Positions 1 to 8,573 of a stretch of DNA of 64,000 bases are shown here, one piece after another. The stretch's first letter is position 1; each line of letters starts with the position of its first letter. Source of the stretch: Bacillus paralicheniformis (GTDB taxonomy: Bacteria > Bacillota > Bacilli > Bacillales > Bacillaceae); the NCBI RefSeq assembly GCF_001042485.2, contig NZ_LBMN02000012.1:1-64000 (forward strand), in the 5' to 3' direction. A model generated the notes under the pieces. The model was not told where the DNA came from and made no database searches. It saw only the letters and a program-made list of their open reading frames with translations. The translations under genes and the position numbers were made by a program.

Positions 1-14
1 TTGTCAACAGTCTG

Positions 15-36
15 AAGCTGCCTGATCAGGCAGCTT
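15..36. terminator. Perfect 22-bp palindrome downstream of proG
   Basis: A gapless inverted repeat with 11-bp arms centred on TGATCA lies 35 bases beyond the proG stop codon. Its position suggests the hairpin of an intrinsic terminator, but neither side carries a convincing T-run (TTTGGG on the plus side, TTCAGA on the minus side). It may be a weak terminator, an RNA-stabilising hairpin or a protein-binding palindrome. Confidence 0.4.
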
Positions 37-70
37 TGGGATGTCCGGATATGTCGATAAATGCCGCAGC

Positions 71-883
71 TCACTGCCGGCGGACAGCGTCTTTAATGTC
101 TTCATACTTCTTCATCGTTCTGGCAAACAGCTCGTCAAAGACTTCCGGCATGGCATTTTGAATGACCTCCGCCCCTTCTCCGGTTATGCCGCCTTTTGTC
201 GCCACCCGATCAAGCGTTTGTGCAAACGTCATGTCTTTTTCCATTAACAGCTTGCCCGTTCCCAGCAATGAATGAATCAGAAATTGAAACGCGTCTTCTT
301 TCGTAAGACTGCTGTTTCTGACGGCAGCTTGAGCAAATTCTTCAAAGATCGAAGCGATGAACCCTGGTGAAGAGCTTGTTAAATTGCTTGCAGCGTCAAT
401 ATCTCTCTCATGTATCTGTTTGACTGTGCTGAAAACGGAAAGATATTCTTCCAGCCGGCTTTTGTCCGCCTCAGCAACTCGCTCGCCGTGGACAACAAGC
501 GAAACACCGATCCCGGCTTCAGATGTGAGGGTCGGAATGTATCTCGTCACCTGTCCGCTTGTCCAGTCGTGAAGCCGGTCAAGCTCGACCCCCGCGGCAA
601 TCGAAACAATGTGGACATCCTTCTGAAGAAACGGCTGTATGTTCTCAAGCGTTTCCTTTACCGCCATCGGCGGTACACAGATGAAGATCAGGCCGCACTG
701 TTCGGCGAGCTCTTCGGCTGATTGACAGGCGACATTCGGGTAAAGTTTTCTCAGCTCCCCTGTTTTCCCGTCATTCCTTGAGCTGACGACCACCATGTCA
801 TCGCTGATTTTCTCCTGATCAAGCAGTTTCACCGCAATCATCTGCGCCATGCTTCCGTATCCGATAAATCCAATCTTTTTCAA
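71..883 (-). CDS. proG: Pyrroline-5-carboxylate reductase (ProG-type)
   Basis: Catalyses the last step of proline synthesis, NAD(P)H-dependent reduction of pyrroline-5-carboxylate, in the cytosol. The 270-residue protein opens with a Rossmann dinucleotide-binding loop (GFIGYGSMA, residues 5-13) and has the late family signature ATKGGITGEG near residue 229, in the helical dimerisation domain. Length is usual for the family. It is divergent from htrA, as in B. subtilis, where the gene at this position is proG, a minor paralogue beside ProI. The assignment as proG rather than proI rests on this synteny. Nothing looks broken. Confidence 0.9.
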   Translation of the reverse strand: MKKIGFIGYGSMAQMIAVKLLDQEKISDDMVVVSSRNDGKTGELRKLYPNVACQSAEELAEQCGLIFICVPPMAVKETLENIQPFLQKDVHIVSIAAGVELDRLHDWTSGQVTRYIPTLTSEAGIGVSLVVHGERVAEADKSRLEEYLSVFSTVKQIHERDIDAASNLTSSSPGFIASIFEEFAQAAVRNSSLTKEDAFQFLIHSLLGTGKLLMEKDMTFAQTLDRVATKGGITGEGAEVIQNAMPEVFDELFARTMKKYEDIKDAVRRQ

Positions 884-946
884 CGTTTAGAACACCTCTG
901 ACATGTCATATTATAAATAGCACCCTATTTATTCTATCCTTTTTCT

Positions 947-999
947 TTGACAATTTCCCACAATGTTTTCATGTTTATCCCACAGTCTTTGATTATGAT
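947..999 (+). promoter_or_regulatory. Putative CssR-controlled htrA promoter region
   Basis: Upstream of htrA lie the related elements TTTCCCACA (955-963), TTTTCAT (966-972) and TTATCCCACA (975-984), followed by a -10-like TATGAT at 994-999. B. subtilis htrA is induced by the secretion-stress regulator CssR through TTTTCACA-like octamers. The elements here resemble these but are not identical, so the assignment is an inference from position and partial similarity. Confidence 0.4.
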
Positions 1000-1038
1000 T
1001 GAGGCATCAAAGGATATGATAACAATAGGAGCGTGAAA

Positions 1039-2346
1039 ATGATGGAATATAATAGAGAAGATCAGCTTGAAACGAAAAACGAACTCATCGTCTCCGATCA
1101 AAAGCCCGACCAGGCGATAAAAAAAGCAGAACAGCAAAAGCGGAGACTCTCATGGATGACGCCGATCCTCAGCGGCATCATCGGGGGAAGCCTCGTTCTC
1201 GGTGTCACGACATACCAGCATAGCAAAGACGAAACGGCCAATACATCCGTCCAGACACAAACTAACGAGACGTCAAACTCATCGGCTTCTTCCACTAAAG
1301 CGAATACCGAAAAATTGTCCAGCACGAATTCGTCTGACATTTCAACAATGGTGGAAAATGTATCTCCTGCCATCGTCGGTATTTCAAACTATCAAAAACA
1401 AACGGAGAGCGGTATGTTTGGTTTTGAAAGCAACAGCAACAGCAGCAGCTCAAGCGAACAAGAAACAGGCACAGGCTCAGGTGTCATCTATAAAAAAGCA
1501 GACGGCAAAGCATACATTATTACAAATAACCACGTTGTCGAAGGCGCATCTAAACTGACGGTTTCCCTGTCCAACGGCAAAGAAGTGGAAGGAAAATTGC
1601 TGGGCAGCGATTCCTTGACAGACCTTGCCGTTGTTGAAATTTCCGCTGAACACGTCGAAAAAGTCGCATCTTTCGGCGATTCGTCAAGCTTGAAAGCGGG
1701 TGAATCGGTCATTGCAATCGGAAATCCGCTCGGCAAAGATCTGTCCCGAACGGTGACGCAAGGCATCATCAGCGGTGTTGATCGGACCGTTTCCGTTGAT
1801 ACGTCCGCAGGCCAAACCGAGATGAACGTCATTCAAACAGACGCGGCCATCAATCCCGGCAACAGCGGAGGCGCCCTTTTGAATACAAAGGGCGAAGTGA
1901 TCGGCATCAACAGTATGAAAATCAGTGAAAGCGGAGTGGAAGGCATCGGATTTGCGATTCCAAGCAATGATGTCAAACCGATTGCAGAAGAGCTGATGTC
2001 TAAAGGAAAAATTGAGCGTCCGTTTATCGGAATCGGCATGATGGATCTTGAGCAGGTGCCGGAAAACTATCAAACAGGCACCCTCGGATTAAGCGGCAGC
2101 CAGTTAAACAAAGGCGTCTACATCCGCCAGGTCGCTTCAGGCTCCCCTGCTGATAAAGCGGGCCTTAAAGAGAACGATGTCATCGTCAGCTTTAACGGAA
2201 AAGAAACCGATACGGGAAGCGCGCTGCGCAACCTTCTTTACAACGATGCAAAAATCGGGGATACGGTAAAGGTTACCCTCATTCGAAATGGCAAAACAAT
2301 GACAAAACAAATGACGCTTGACCAAAAAGAATCCGCATCATCTTAA
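1039..2346 (+). CDS. htrA: Membrane-anchored HtrA-type serine protease
   Basis: Quality-control protease/chaperone (YkdA) acting at the outer face of the membrane during secretion and heat stress. A positively charged N-terminus of about 38 residues is cytosolic, followed by one transmembrane anchor (about 40-60), a Ser/Thr/Asn-rich linker, a trypsin-like domain and a C-terminal PDZ domain (about 335-425). The triad is visible: His165 in TNNHVVEG, Asp195 in SLTDLAVV, Ser276 in PGNSGG. The ATG at 1039 was chosen because AGGAG (1027-1031) sits 7 bases before it; the in-frame GTG at 1033 is too close. It is monocistronic, ending at a bidirectional terminator. Family and locus match B. subtilis htrA. 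Confidence 0.95.
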   Translation: MMEYNREDQLETKNELIVSDQKPDQAIKKAEQQKRRLSWMTPILSGIIGGSLVLGVTTYQHSKDETANTSVQTQTNETSNSSASSTKANTEKLSSTNSSDISTMVENVSPAIVGISNYQKQTESGMFGFESNSNSSSSSEQETGTGSGVIYKKADGKAYIITNNHVVEGASKLTVSLSNGKEVEGKLLGSDSLTDLAVVEISAEHVEKVASFGDSSSLKAGESVIAIGNPLGKDLSRTVTQGIISGVDRTVSVDTSAGQTEMNVIQTDAAINPGNSGGALLNTKGEVIGINSMKISESGVEGIGFAIPSNDVKPIAEELMSKGKIERPFIGIGMMDLEQVPENYQTGTLGLSGSQLNKGVYIRQVASGSPADKAGLKENDVIVSFNGKETDTGSALRNLLYNDAKIGDTVKVTLIRNGKTMTKQMTLDQKESASS

Positions 2347-2397
2347 CAGCATGCCCCCTTTTAGGCTGTCGGCTGCGCCGGATGCCTTTTATATAAA

Positions 2398-2427
2398 AAA
2401 ACGAGGTCCTTTTCGGGACCTCGTTTT
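2398..2427. terminator. Bidirectional terminator between htrA and mhqA
   Basis: Stem ACGAGGTCC/GGACCTCGT (2401-2409 and 2416-2424) with a six-base loop, flanked by A-run and T-run, so it can serve both convergent genes. It ends at the mhqA stop codon. Confidence 0.9.
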
Positions 2428-3381
2428 CTATTGAATCGGTTTCAGCCGCGCTTCAATCTCTTTCCGCCGATGTTCCAGGTACGGCGGCAGCGCAAGGCTT
2501 CGGCCGAGCTCATCGATAGATTCATCAACGGCAAAGCCCGGCCCGTCAGTCGACAGCTCAAAAAGTATGCCGTTCGGTTCTCTGAAATACAGCGCCTTAA
2601 AATAATAGCGCTCCACAATCCCCGAATTCGTAAAGCCGTTCTCGTTGATTTTCTCATGCCACTGTTTAAGTTCTTCTTCATCTTTGACACGGAATGCGAC
2701 ATGATGGACGCTTCCTCTCCCGGGACGCTCTCTTCTGCCGTCATCTGACTCTTTCACATGCACCTCCGCGCCTGCTCCTCCTTCACCCGATTCAAAAATG
2801 TGAAGCGTACGGCCGGTTTCATCAGCCTGTTCCTCACCGATTTTATGAAAGCCGAGAATATCGGTCAGCACCGCAGCTGTCGGACCGGCGTCCTTGACAG
2901 TCAATTCGACCGGGCCGAGCCCCCTGATCGCGACCTCCTCAGGAATGACGCCGTTTTTCACAGGCACTCCATGATTTTTTCCCTTTTCATCAGCCACAAG
3001 CATCATGTTCTGTCCTTCATGGTCTAAAAAGCGGAGAACGCTCCGCCCCGCACGCGTCTCGATGTCGTAAGTCTCTGCGCCGAGCTCATGAAGCCGCTTC
3101 TTCCAAAATTCGAGTGCTTGTTCGCCGGGAACCCGAAGTGATACGGACGAAATGCAGTTCGTCCCTTCCCGTCTCCTGGCAAGCATCGGAATTTCGAAAA
3201 ATGTCAAATCTGAACCCGGAGACGCGACTTCATCACCGTAAAACAAATGATACATCGTCGGCTCATCCTGATTGACCGATTTTTTTATCAGTTTCATGCC
3301 AAGCCCTTTGACATAGAAATCCAGATTATGTTGAGCGTTGGCAGTTAAAGCGGATACGTGGTGGATGCCATTTACGTTCAT
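2428..3381 (-). CDS. mhqA: Hydroquinone-type ring-cleaving dioxygenase (glyoxalase fold)
   Basis: A 317-residue protein of two vicinal-oxygen-chelate domains (about 5-130 and 150-290). Metal-ligand candidates are visible in GIHHVSA (residues 5-11), SVHHVAF (about 225) and LFELST (about 277). B. subtilis MhqA (formerly YkcA) sits at the same place next to htrA and protects against quinones such as methylhydroquinone. The MhqR palindrome just upstream strongly supports this member of the family over the paralogues MhqE and MhqO. The start has a good Shine-Dalgarno sequence (GGAG, 8 bases upstream). Transcribed alone, convergent to htrA. Confidence 0.9.
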   Translation of the reverse strand: MNVNGIHHVSALTANAQHNLDFYVKGLGMKLIKKSVNQDEPTMYHLFYGDEVASPGSDLTFFEIPMLARRREGTNCISSVSLRVPGEQALEFWKKRLHELGAETYDIETRAGRSVLRFLDHEGQNMMLVADEKGKNHGVPVKNGVIPEEVAIRGLGPVELTVKDAGPTAAVLTDILGFHKIGEEQADETGRTLHIFESGEGGAGAEVHVKESDDGRRERPGRGSVHHVAFRVKDEEELKQWHEKINENGFTNSGIVERYYFKALYFREPNGILFELSTDGPGFAVDESIDELGRSLALPPYLEHRRKEIEARLKPIQ

Positions 3382-3700
3382 TCTATCATCTCCTCATTAA
3401 ATATCTCGAATTCGAGATTTCTTCTTTCTCAAAAATAGGCGATTTGATTTGAAAAGTCAACCAAACCGTCTTACAGACCTTCTTTCCTGTCTGCCCCTAA
3501 AAAAACTAACAATAACTCCGAAATGACTTAAAATGGTTCGGTTATTCCTGCCCCCTTCGGGTTTTACGACCTTAAAATGTTTAACATACACAAAAAATGC
3601 GAAAATCTGAAAATTTATTTAATTTTTCTTTTTTAAAAAAGGTATTACAATATAAAAATAGTTTTCTATAAAAGAGATTACATCAATGGGAGGCATCGCA
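3382..3700. other. Divergent mhqA/steT intergenic region
   Basis: About 320 bp with no gene. It holds the MhqR operator at the mhqA side, an AT-rich stretch (3600-3660) with a -10-like TACAAT near 3646 for steT, and the steT ribosome site GGGAGG at 3688-3693. I see no riboswitch or convincing terminator in it. Confidence 0.6.
3403..3418 (-). promoter_or_regulatory. MhqR operator
   Basis: Perfect 16-bp palindrome ATCTCGAATTCGAGAT, 21 bases upstream of the mhqA start. It is identical in its core to the published MhqR repressor box of B. subtilis (tATCTcgaAtTCgAGATa, from memory). It predicts derepression of mhqA by quinones and diamide-like stress. Confidence 0.9.
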
Positions 3701-5029
3701 ATGAATGCAGAAGCAAACGGACTAAAAAAAGAGATAGGCTTGTTATTTGCGCTATCTCTTGTGATTGGAACGATCATCGGTTCCGGCGTGTTTATGAAGC
3801 CCGGCAGCGTGCTTTCCTATTCCGGAAACGCACAAATTGCTCTTTTTGCCTGGATCCTTGGCGGAATCTTGACGCTAGCAGGCGGGCTGACAATCGCCGA
3901 ACTGGGCGCTCAAATTCCGAAAACGGGCGGGCTTTACACATATCTTGAAGAAATTTACGGCGAGTTCTGGGGGTTCTTATGCGGCTGGGTGCAGATTATC
4001 ATCTACGGACCGGCCATCATCGGCGCACTCGGATTATATTTCGGCTCGCTAGTGGCCAACTTGTTTTCCTGGGATAAATCATGGACTGCACTCATCGGCA
4101 TTATCACCGTCGCCTTTTTATGCATCGTCAACATTGTCGGAACAAAATACGGCGGAGCGGTACAGACGGTCACAACGATCGGAAAGCTGATTCCCATTGT
4201 ATGTATCATTGTGTTCGGTCTATGGCATGGCGATGAACATATTTTCAGTACAGTTACGGAGAGCATCGCCAGCCAAAACTTCGGAGCGGCGGTATTGGCG
4301 ACGCTATTCGCGTATGACGGCTGGATCCTTCTTGCGGCACTCGGCGGAGAAATGAAGAACCCGGAAAAAGTGCTCCCGAAAGCGATGACAGGCGGGATAC
4401 TGATCGTCACAGCCTGCTACCTGTTCATTAACTTGGCGCTGCTTCACATTCTTCCTGCCGATCAGATTGTCAAGCTTGGTGAAAATGCGACAAGCACAGC
4501 CGCTACAATGCTGTTCGGACCGATCGGCGGCAAGCTGATCTCCATCGGAATTATCGTCAGCATCTTCGGCTGCTTAAACGGAAAAGTTCTGTCTTTTCCG
4601 CGCGTGATCTTTGCGATGGCTGAGAAAAAACAGCTTCCGTTCTCCCGCTGGATCTCGCATGTTCATCCGGCATTCCATACGCCTTGGATCGCGGTCATCG
4701 TCCAGATGATGTTCGCTGTCATCTTAATGATCATCAGCAATCCGGAAAAGCTGTCAGAGGTTTCGATTTTTATGATTTACATTTTCTATGTCATGGCGTT
4801 TTTCGCGGTATTTATTTTGCGGAGACGGAAGAACGGCCAAGGGAGAGCTTACAGCGTGCCGCTCTACCCTTACCTGCCTGTTGCGGCTATTCTCGGGTCA
4901 TTGTTTGTTCTTATCAGCACGCTTATCACTGACTTTTACAGCTGCCTGTGGTCAATTTTGATCGGCCTCGTCGGTCTCCCGGTTTATTTTTGGATGAAAA
5001 AAAGAAATAAAAACGGCTCAGCCGCCTGA
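3701..5029 (+). CDS. steT: Serine/threonine exchanger SteT (APC family)
   Basis: An integral membrane amino-acid antiporter of 442 residues with about 12 hydrophobic segments and the APC signature GTIIGSGVF in the first helix. B. subtilis SteT (YkbA, about 438 residues) at the same locus exchanges L-Ser and L-Thr and is a prokaryotic model of LAT transporters. The ATG at 3701 was preferred over 3686 because GGGAGG lies 7 bases before it and inside the longer reading frame. Monocistronic, ending in a strong terminator. Confidence 0.88.
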   Translation: MNAEANGLKKEIGLLFALSLVIGTIIGSGVFMKPGSVLSYSGNAQIALFAWILGGILTLAGGLTIAELGAQIPKTGGLYTYLEEIYGEFWGFLCGWVQIIIYGPAIIGALGLYFGSLVANLFSWDKSWTALIGIITVAFLCIVNIVGTKYGGAVQTVTTIGKLIPIVCIIVFGLWHGDEHIFSTVTESIASQNFGAAVLATLFAYDGWILLAALGGEMKNPEKVLPKAMTGGILIVTACYLFINLALLHILPADQIVKLGENATSTAATMLFGPIGGKLISIGIIVSIFGCLNGKVLSFPRVIFAMAEKKQLPFSRWISHVHPAFHTPWIAVIVQMMFAVILMIISNPEKLSEVSIFMIYIFYVMAFFAVFILRRRKNGQGRAYSVPLYPYLPVAAILGSLFVLISTLITDFYSCLWSILIGLVGLPVYFWMKKRNKNGSAA

Positions 5030-5034
5030 GCCGT
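5013..5034 (-). terminator. Minus-strand terminator of lplABC
   Basis: Stem ACGGCTCAG/CTGAGCCGT (5013-5021 and 5026-5034) followed on the minus strand by TTTTTATTT. It overlaps the last steT codons, so the convergent units end inside each other's 3' ends. Confidence 0.75.
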
Positions 5035-5037
5035 AAG

Positions 5038-5067
5038 CCGCCGGCTCATGAGCCAGGCGGTTTTTTT
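5038..5067 (+). terminator. steT terminator
   Basis: GC-rich hairpin CCGCCGGCTC...GAGCCAGGCGG with one bulged A, followed by seven T (5061-5067). The T-run overlaps the lplC stop codon on the opposite strand. Confidence 0.9.
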
Positions 5068-5950
5068 ATCCCTTCACAGACCCGATCAGAATGCCTTTGG
5101 CAAAATGCTTCTGCAAAAATGGATACACGGCTAAAATCGGAAGCGTCGCAATGACGATGACGGCCAATTTGATCGATTGTTCAGGCGGCACCGTTTCCAT
5201 CATGTCATTCGTCGTCCCCGTCAGATCCGAAAGAATCGTCACTTGGCGCAGCACCATTTGCAGCGGCCATTTCGCGCTGTCATTGATGTACAGCAAAGCA
5301 TGGAAAAAGTCGTTCCAAATGCCGACCGCATAAAACAGCGCAAAAGTTGCAATAATCGGCTTTGACAGCGGCAGCGCGATCCTTAAGAACACGCCGATTT
5401 CTGAACAGCCGTCAATCTTTGCCGACTCTTCAAGCTCTTTCGGAAGCTGCTGAAAAAAGTTCTTAATAATAATGAGATTGAACGGATTAATCGCCATCGG
5501 CAATATTAGCGCCCAGTACGAATCGAGCAGTCCCAGTGATTTGACGACAATATACGTCGGAATCATTCCTCCGCTGAAAAGCATCGCAAAAATAACGAGA
5601 TTCAAAAGCAGGTTTCTTCCCTTAATGTGCCGTTTCGCAAGAGGATAGGCCATCGTAAATGTAAAAAAGAGCTGGACGATCGTTCCCACAACCGTAATGA
5701 ACACAGACACCCCCATGCTCCTGATAAATGTCGGCGTTGAAAAAATATAGCGGTACGCGTCAAGCGAGAATGTCTCAGGAAAGATAAAGAAGCTCTTTTC
5801 CGCCAGCTCGGCCTCCGTTGCAAAAGATCCCGCGATAATATACAGAAAAGGCAAGACGGTTATCAGCCCGCAGCAGCCGAGAAAGAGCACATTAAACCAA
5901 TCGAATACCCGCCCCGCTTTTGTGTTATGGATCGTTTCCGCACCGGACAT
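5066..5950 (-). CDS. lplC: ABC sugar permease LplC
   Basis: Inner-membrane permease of the CUT1 class, 294 residues with six predicted helices and the EAA loop (EESAKIDGCSEIGVFLRIALP, split here as EESAKIDGCS then EIGVFLRIALP). Partner of LplB with binding protein LplA; no ATPase gene is in the window, so a shared ATPase such as MsmX is probable. Start: the ATG at 5950 has GGAGGTGA 8 bases upstream, while the longer frame from 5965 would place that Shine-Dalgarno inside the coding region. In B. subtilis lplABC closes the yes-yet-lpl locus. The likely substrate is an RG-I or pectin-derived oligosaccharide. Confidence 0.88.
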   Translation of the reverse strand: MSGAETIHNTKAGRVFDWFNVLFLGCCGLITVLPFLYIIAGSFATEAELAEKSFFIFPETFSLDAYRYIFSTPTFIRSMGVSVFITVVGTIVQLFFTFTMAYPLAKRHIKGRNLLLNLVIFAMLFSGGMIPTYIVVKSLGLLDSYWALILPMAINPFNLIIIKNFFQQLPKELEESAKIDGCSEIGVFLRIALPLSKPIIATFALFYAVGIWNDFFHALLYINDSAKWPLQMVLRQVTILSDLTGTTNDMMETVPPEQSIKLAVIVIATLPILAVYPFLQKHFAKGILIGSVKG

Positions 5951-5968
5951 CCTTTTCACCTCCATTCA

Positions 5969-6931
5969 TTAAAACAGACCGTCCTGGTCAAACTTTTTCG
6001 CGATATAATTGGCGCCGAATATCAGAATGATTCCGACAACCGATTTAAAAAGCCCGACTGCCGTACTATAGCTGTATGCACCTTGCGTAATTCCGACAAC
6101 ATAGACATACGTGTCAAAAATTTCAGCCACGCTCCGGTTTAAAGAGTTGGTCATTAAAAAAATCTGTTCAAAGCCGATGTTTAAAAAACTGCCGATTCTT
6201 AAGATGAGAAGCACGACGATCGTGCTTCTGATGGCCGGAAGGGTAATGTGCCACATTCTCCTTAATCTGCCTGCCCCGTCCATCACTGCCGCTTCATACT
6301 GCTCCTGGTCAACCGAAGCGAGCGCCGCCAGAAACAGGATCGTTCCCCAGCCCGTCTCCTTCCATATGCTTTGCAGCACAATCATCGGCCTGAACCATTC
6401 GGGATCCGAGAGAAATGCAATCTCTTTGCCCGTTATGCTTTGCAGCATTTTATTCATCACGCCCGTATCAACTGTAAAAAAGACAAATGTCATGCTGACG
6501 ACGATCGTCCATGAGACGAAATGCGGAACATATATAAACGTCTGAATGCACCGTTTATAGATGGCATGTCGCAGTTCATTCAGCATGAGTGCGACAATCA
6601 GCGGAGCCGGAAATGCAAAAATCAAATCGAGAGCGGCGAGCATGAGCGTGTTGCGGAGCAGGCGGAAAAAGTCAGGGTTCATAAAGAAATCTTTAAAATA
6701 CTCGAACCCGACCCATTCGCTCTGCCAAAATCCGAGATAAGGCGAATAATCTTTAAAAGCAATGAACACGCCCCACATCGGCCAATATTTAAATATGAGA
6801 AAATATAAAACACCGGGAACAAGCAGAAGATAAAGCCATTTATCCCGTTTTACGGCTTGCAGCCCAGTCGGTTTCTTTTCTGTCTCAACAGCGGTTTTCC
6901 CTGTTTTAGCGGTGATTTCCACGTGCTGCAT
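5969..6931 (-). CDS. lplB: ABC sugar permease LplB
   Basis: CUT1-type permease of 320 residues: hydrophilic N-terminus, then six hydrophobic helices from about residue 33, with the EAA loop EAAVMDGAGRLRRMWHITLP near 212-231. It pairs with LplC in the membrane. The ATG at 6931 lies directly after an AAGGGGGG run. A GTG three codons later has better spacing (9 bases), so the true start may be 6922. It is 18 bases from lplC and 32 bases from lplA, in one operon. Confidence 0.87.
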   Translation of the reverse strand: MQHVEITAKTGKTAVETEKKPTGLQAVKRDKWLYLLLVPGVLYFLIFKYWPMWGVFIAFKDYSPYLGFWQSEWVGFEYFKDFFMNPDFFRLLRNTLMLAALDLIFAFPAPLIVALMLNELRHAIYKRCIQTFIYVPHFVSWTIVVSMTFVFFTVDTGVMNKMLQSITGKEIAFLSDPEWFRPMIVLQSIWKETGWGTILFLAALASVDQEQYEAAVMDGAGRLRRMWHITLPAIRSTIVVLLILRIGSFLNIGFEQIFLMTNSLNRSVAEIFDTYVYVVGITQGAYSYSTAVGLFKSVVGIILIFGANYIAKKFDQDGLF

Positions 6932-6963
6932 CCCCCCTTTCGTATACTGGTTGAAGATCTGAG

Positions 6964-8487
6964 CTATTTCGTCTCCTTGTAGCGTTTGTTCAGTTCTTTC
7001 ATCAAATCTTCACCACCGCTTTTATACCAAAGCTGCACGGCATCTTGAAAGCCTTTTTCATCGATGTCACCGATGATAAACTGCGTTTTGGCATCGAGAA
7101 TGATGTTGTCAAGCTGTGCCCCTTTTTGGGTGTAAACATCTGAAACGAGCGATTCAGCCGGATTGAATACGGCGATTTTTTCCCCTTCTTTGAGAATCTG
7201 TTCACGGTGTTTGAACAGCTTTGATTCTTGTTTTTCCACATGGTATCTTTGTTCGGGAATGCCCATGCTGAACTGCGCAAGACCTTCGTGCTCATAAAGC
7301 AGTTTTTTATTATTTTTTTCAAGGGACGTGTACGTTCCGTTCTCAAGCTTATAGTTGCGCCCTTTTATACCGTTGTTGGCAATAATTTGTGCCTCTTCAT
7401 CGTTCATTTTATCCAGGAAGCTGAGCACTTCTTTCAATTCTTTTTCCGTTTTGACGCTCGCTTTCGGAATGGCAATCATTCCGGCGTATCCCGATGTCGG
7501 GAATGTATACGTTCCTTTCGGGCCTTTGACCGTTCCGGTGACGTCGATCACATCCTTGTTAGCGGGATCTGCTTCTTCCATTGCGCTTTGAATTTGTGAG
7601 GCCCGCGAACCGGTATCGACGATGACACCCGCTTTTCCTTTGACGATTGGATCGTTCCACTTCGCTGAATCCATGACGGCGAAGTCTTTATTGATCAGTC
7701 CCTCATCATACAGCTTTTTGAAAAACCGCAGTGCTTCCATATACTCTTCTGTCGTGAAGTCCGGAATGAGTTCACCTTTTTCGTCTATTCCGTAGCGGTT
7801 TGGTGCGCCGAACCACGTCTGCATAATATCCCACGGGCTCCCGTTTCCAAGCCCCATCCATTTCGGCACCACCATGCCGTACGTATCGTCTTTCCCGTTT
7901 CCGTCGGGGTCTTTTTCTTTAAACGCTTTCAGCACGTCGTAAAATTCGTCGATTGTTTTCGGCATCTCCAGACCGACATTTTCGAGCCAGTCCGTTCTGA
8001 TGATGATCGAAGCGCGGATCAGGTCCCTCGCCCTGTAAATACCGTAAATCTCGCCATTGATGGAACTGTTCTTCATCACTTTTTTATCGGCCTTTCCGAG
8101 GTTCGGGTAGTCTTTTAAATAAGGTGAAAGCTCCCAAAACGCACCTGATTTGACAGACTTGATAAACCCCGGGGACTTGTCCGTGACGACGATGGCTTGC
8201 GGCAAATCTCCCGAGGCCATGACGATGTTGAATTTATCATTATAGGAAGAGTTCGGAACCCATGTCACTTTGATTTGTTTTTTCGTGTATGTTTCGAGCG
8301 CTTTTAAAGACGGGCTGTTTTCTCCCGGACTTTCCGGCGACAAGAGCGGAGCCATAATATGAATGGCATCCTTTTCTTTTCCTTTCCCGTCTTGATTGGC
8401 CGTCTCATTTGCGCTGCACCCCATCAAGAGCAAAAAAACAGCGGGTGCAGCGAGCCATTTGTTTCCCTTCAGCTTCAGTCTTGCCAT
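6964..8487 (-). CDS. lplA: Lipoprotein solute-binding protein LplA
   Basis: Extracellular lipid-anchored binding protein of 507 residues for the LplBC importer. The signal peptide MARLKLKGNKWLAAPAVFLL ends in a lipobox LLMGC, with lipidation at Cys24. The body is a family-1 type extracellular solute-binding fold. The start at 8487 has AAGGGGG 9 bases upstream and gives a normal signal peptide; a longer frame from 8577 would add 30 non-signal residues running through the promoter. The gene has its own predicted promoter with cre (8529-8572), so lplABC can be transcribed separately from yetA. Confidence 0.9.
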   Translation of the reverse strand: MARLKLKGNKWLAAPAVFLLLMGCSANETANQDGKGKEKDAIHIMAPLLSPESPGENSPSLKALETYTKKQIKVTWVPNSSYNDKFNIVMASGDLPQAIVVTDKSPGFIKSVKSGAFWELSPYLKDYPNLGKADKKVMKNSSINGEIYGIYRARDLIRASIIIRTDWLENVGLEMPKTIDEFYDVLKAFKEKDPDGNGKDDTYGMVVPKWMGLGNGSPWDIMQTWFGAPNRYGIDEKGELIPDFTTEEYMEALRFFKKLYDEGLINKDFAVMDSAKWNDPIVKGKAGVIVDTGSRASQIQSAMEEADPANKDVIDVTGTVKGPKGTYTFPTSGYAGMIAIPKASVKTEKELKEVLSFLDKMNDEEAQIIANNGIKGRNYKLENGTYTSLEKNNKKLLYEHEGLAQFSMGIPEQRYHVEKQESKLFKHREQILKEGEKIAVFNPAESLVSDVYTQKGAQLDNIILDAKTQFIIGDIDEKGFQDAVQLWYKSGGEDLMKELNKRYKETK

Positions 8488-8528
8488 TGTACAATTCCCC
8501 CTTTTGATCGTCTCAATTGTTCCACTTA

Positions 8529-8572
8529 AATTTAAAGCGCTTACATTTTTCCGACAACCTTCATTTTTTGCC
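8529..8572 (-). promoter_or_regulatory. lplA promoter with A-tract box and cre
   Basis: On the minus strand: box GGCAAAAAATGAAGGTTGTC (8572-8553), -35 TTGTCG (8557-8552), a 17-base spacer and -10 TAAATT (8534-8529). A cre-like TGTAAGCGCTTTAA (8545-8532, 13 of 14 to TGWAANCGNTNWCA) lies across the spacer and -10, where CcpA binding would block initiation. The box is shared with three other promoters of this locus. Confidence 0.65.
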
Positions 8573-8573
8573 T

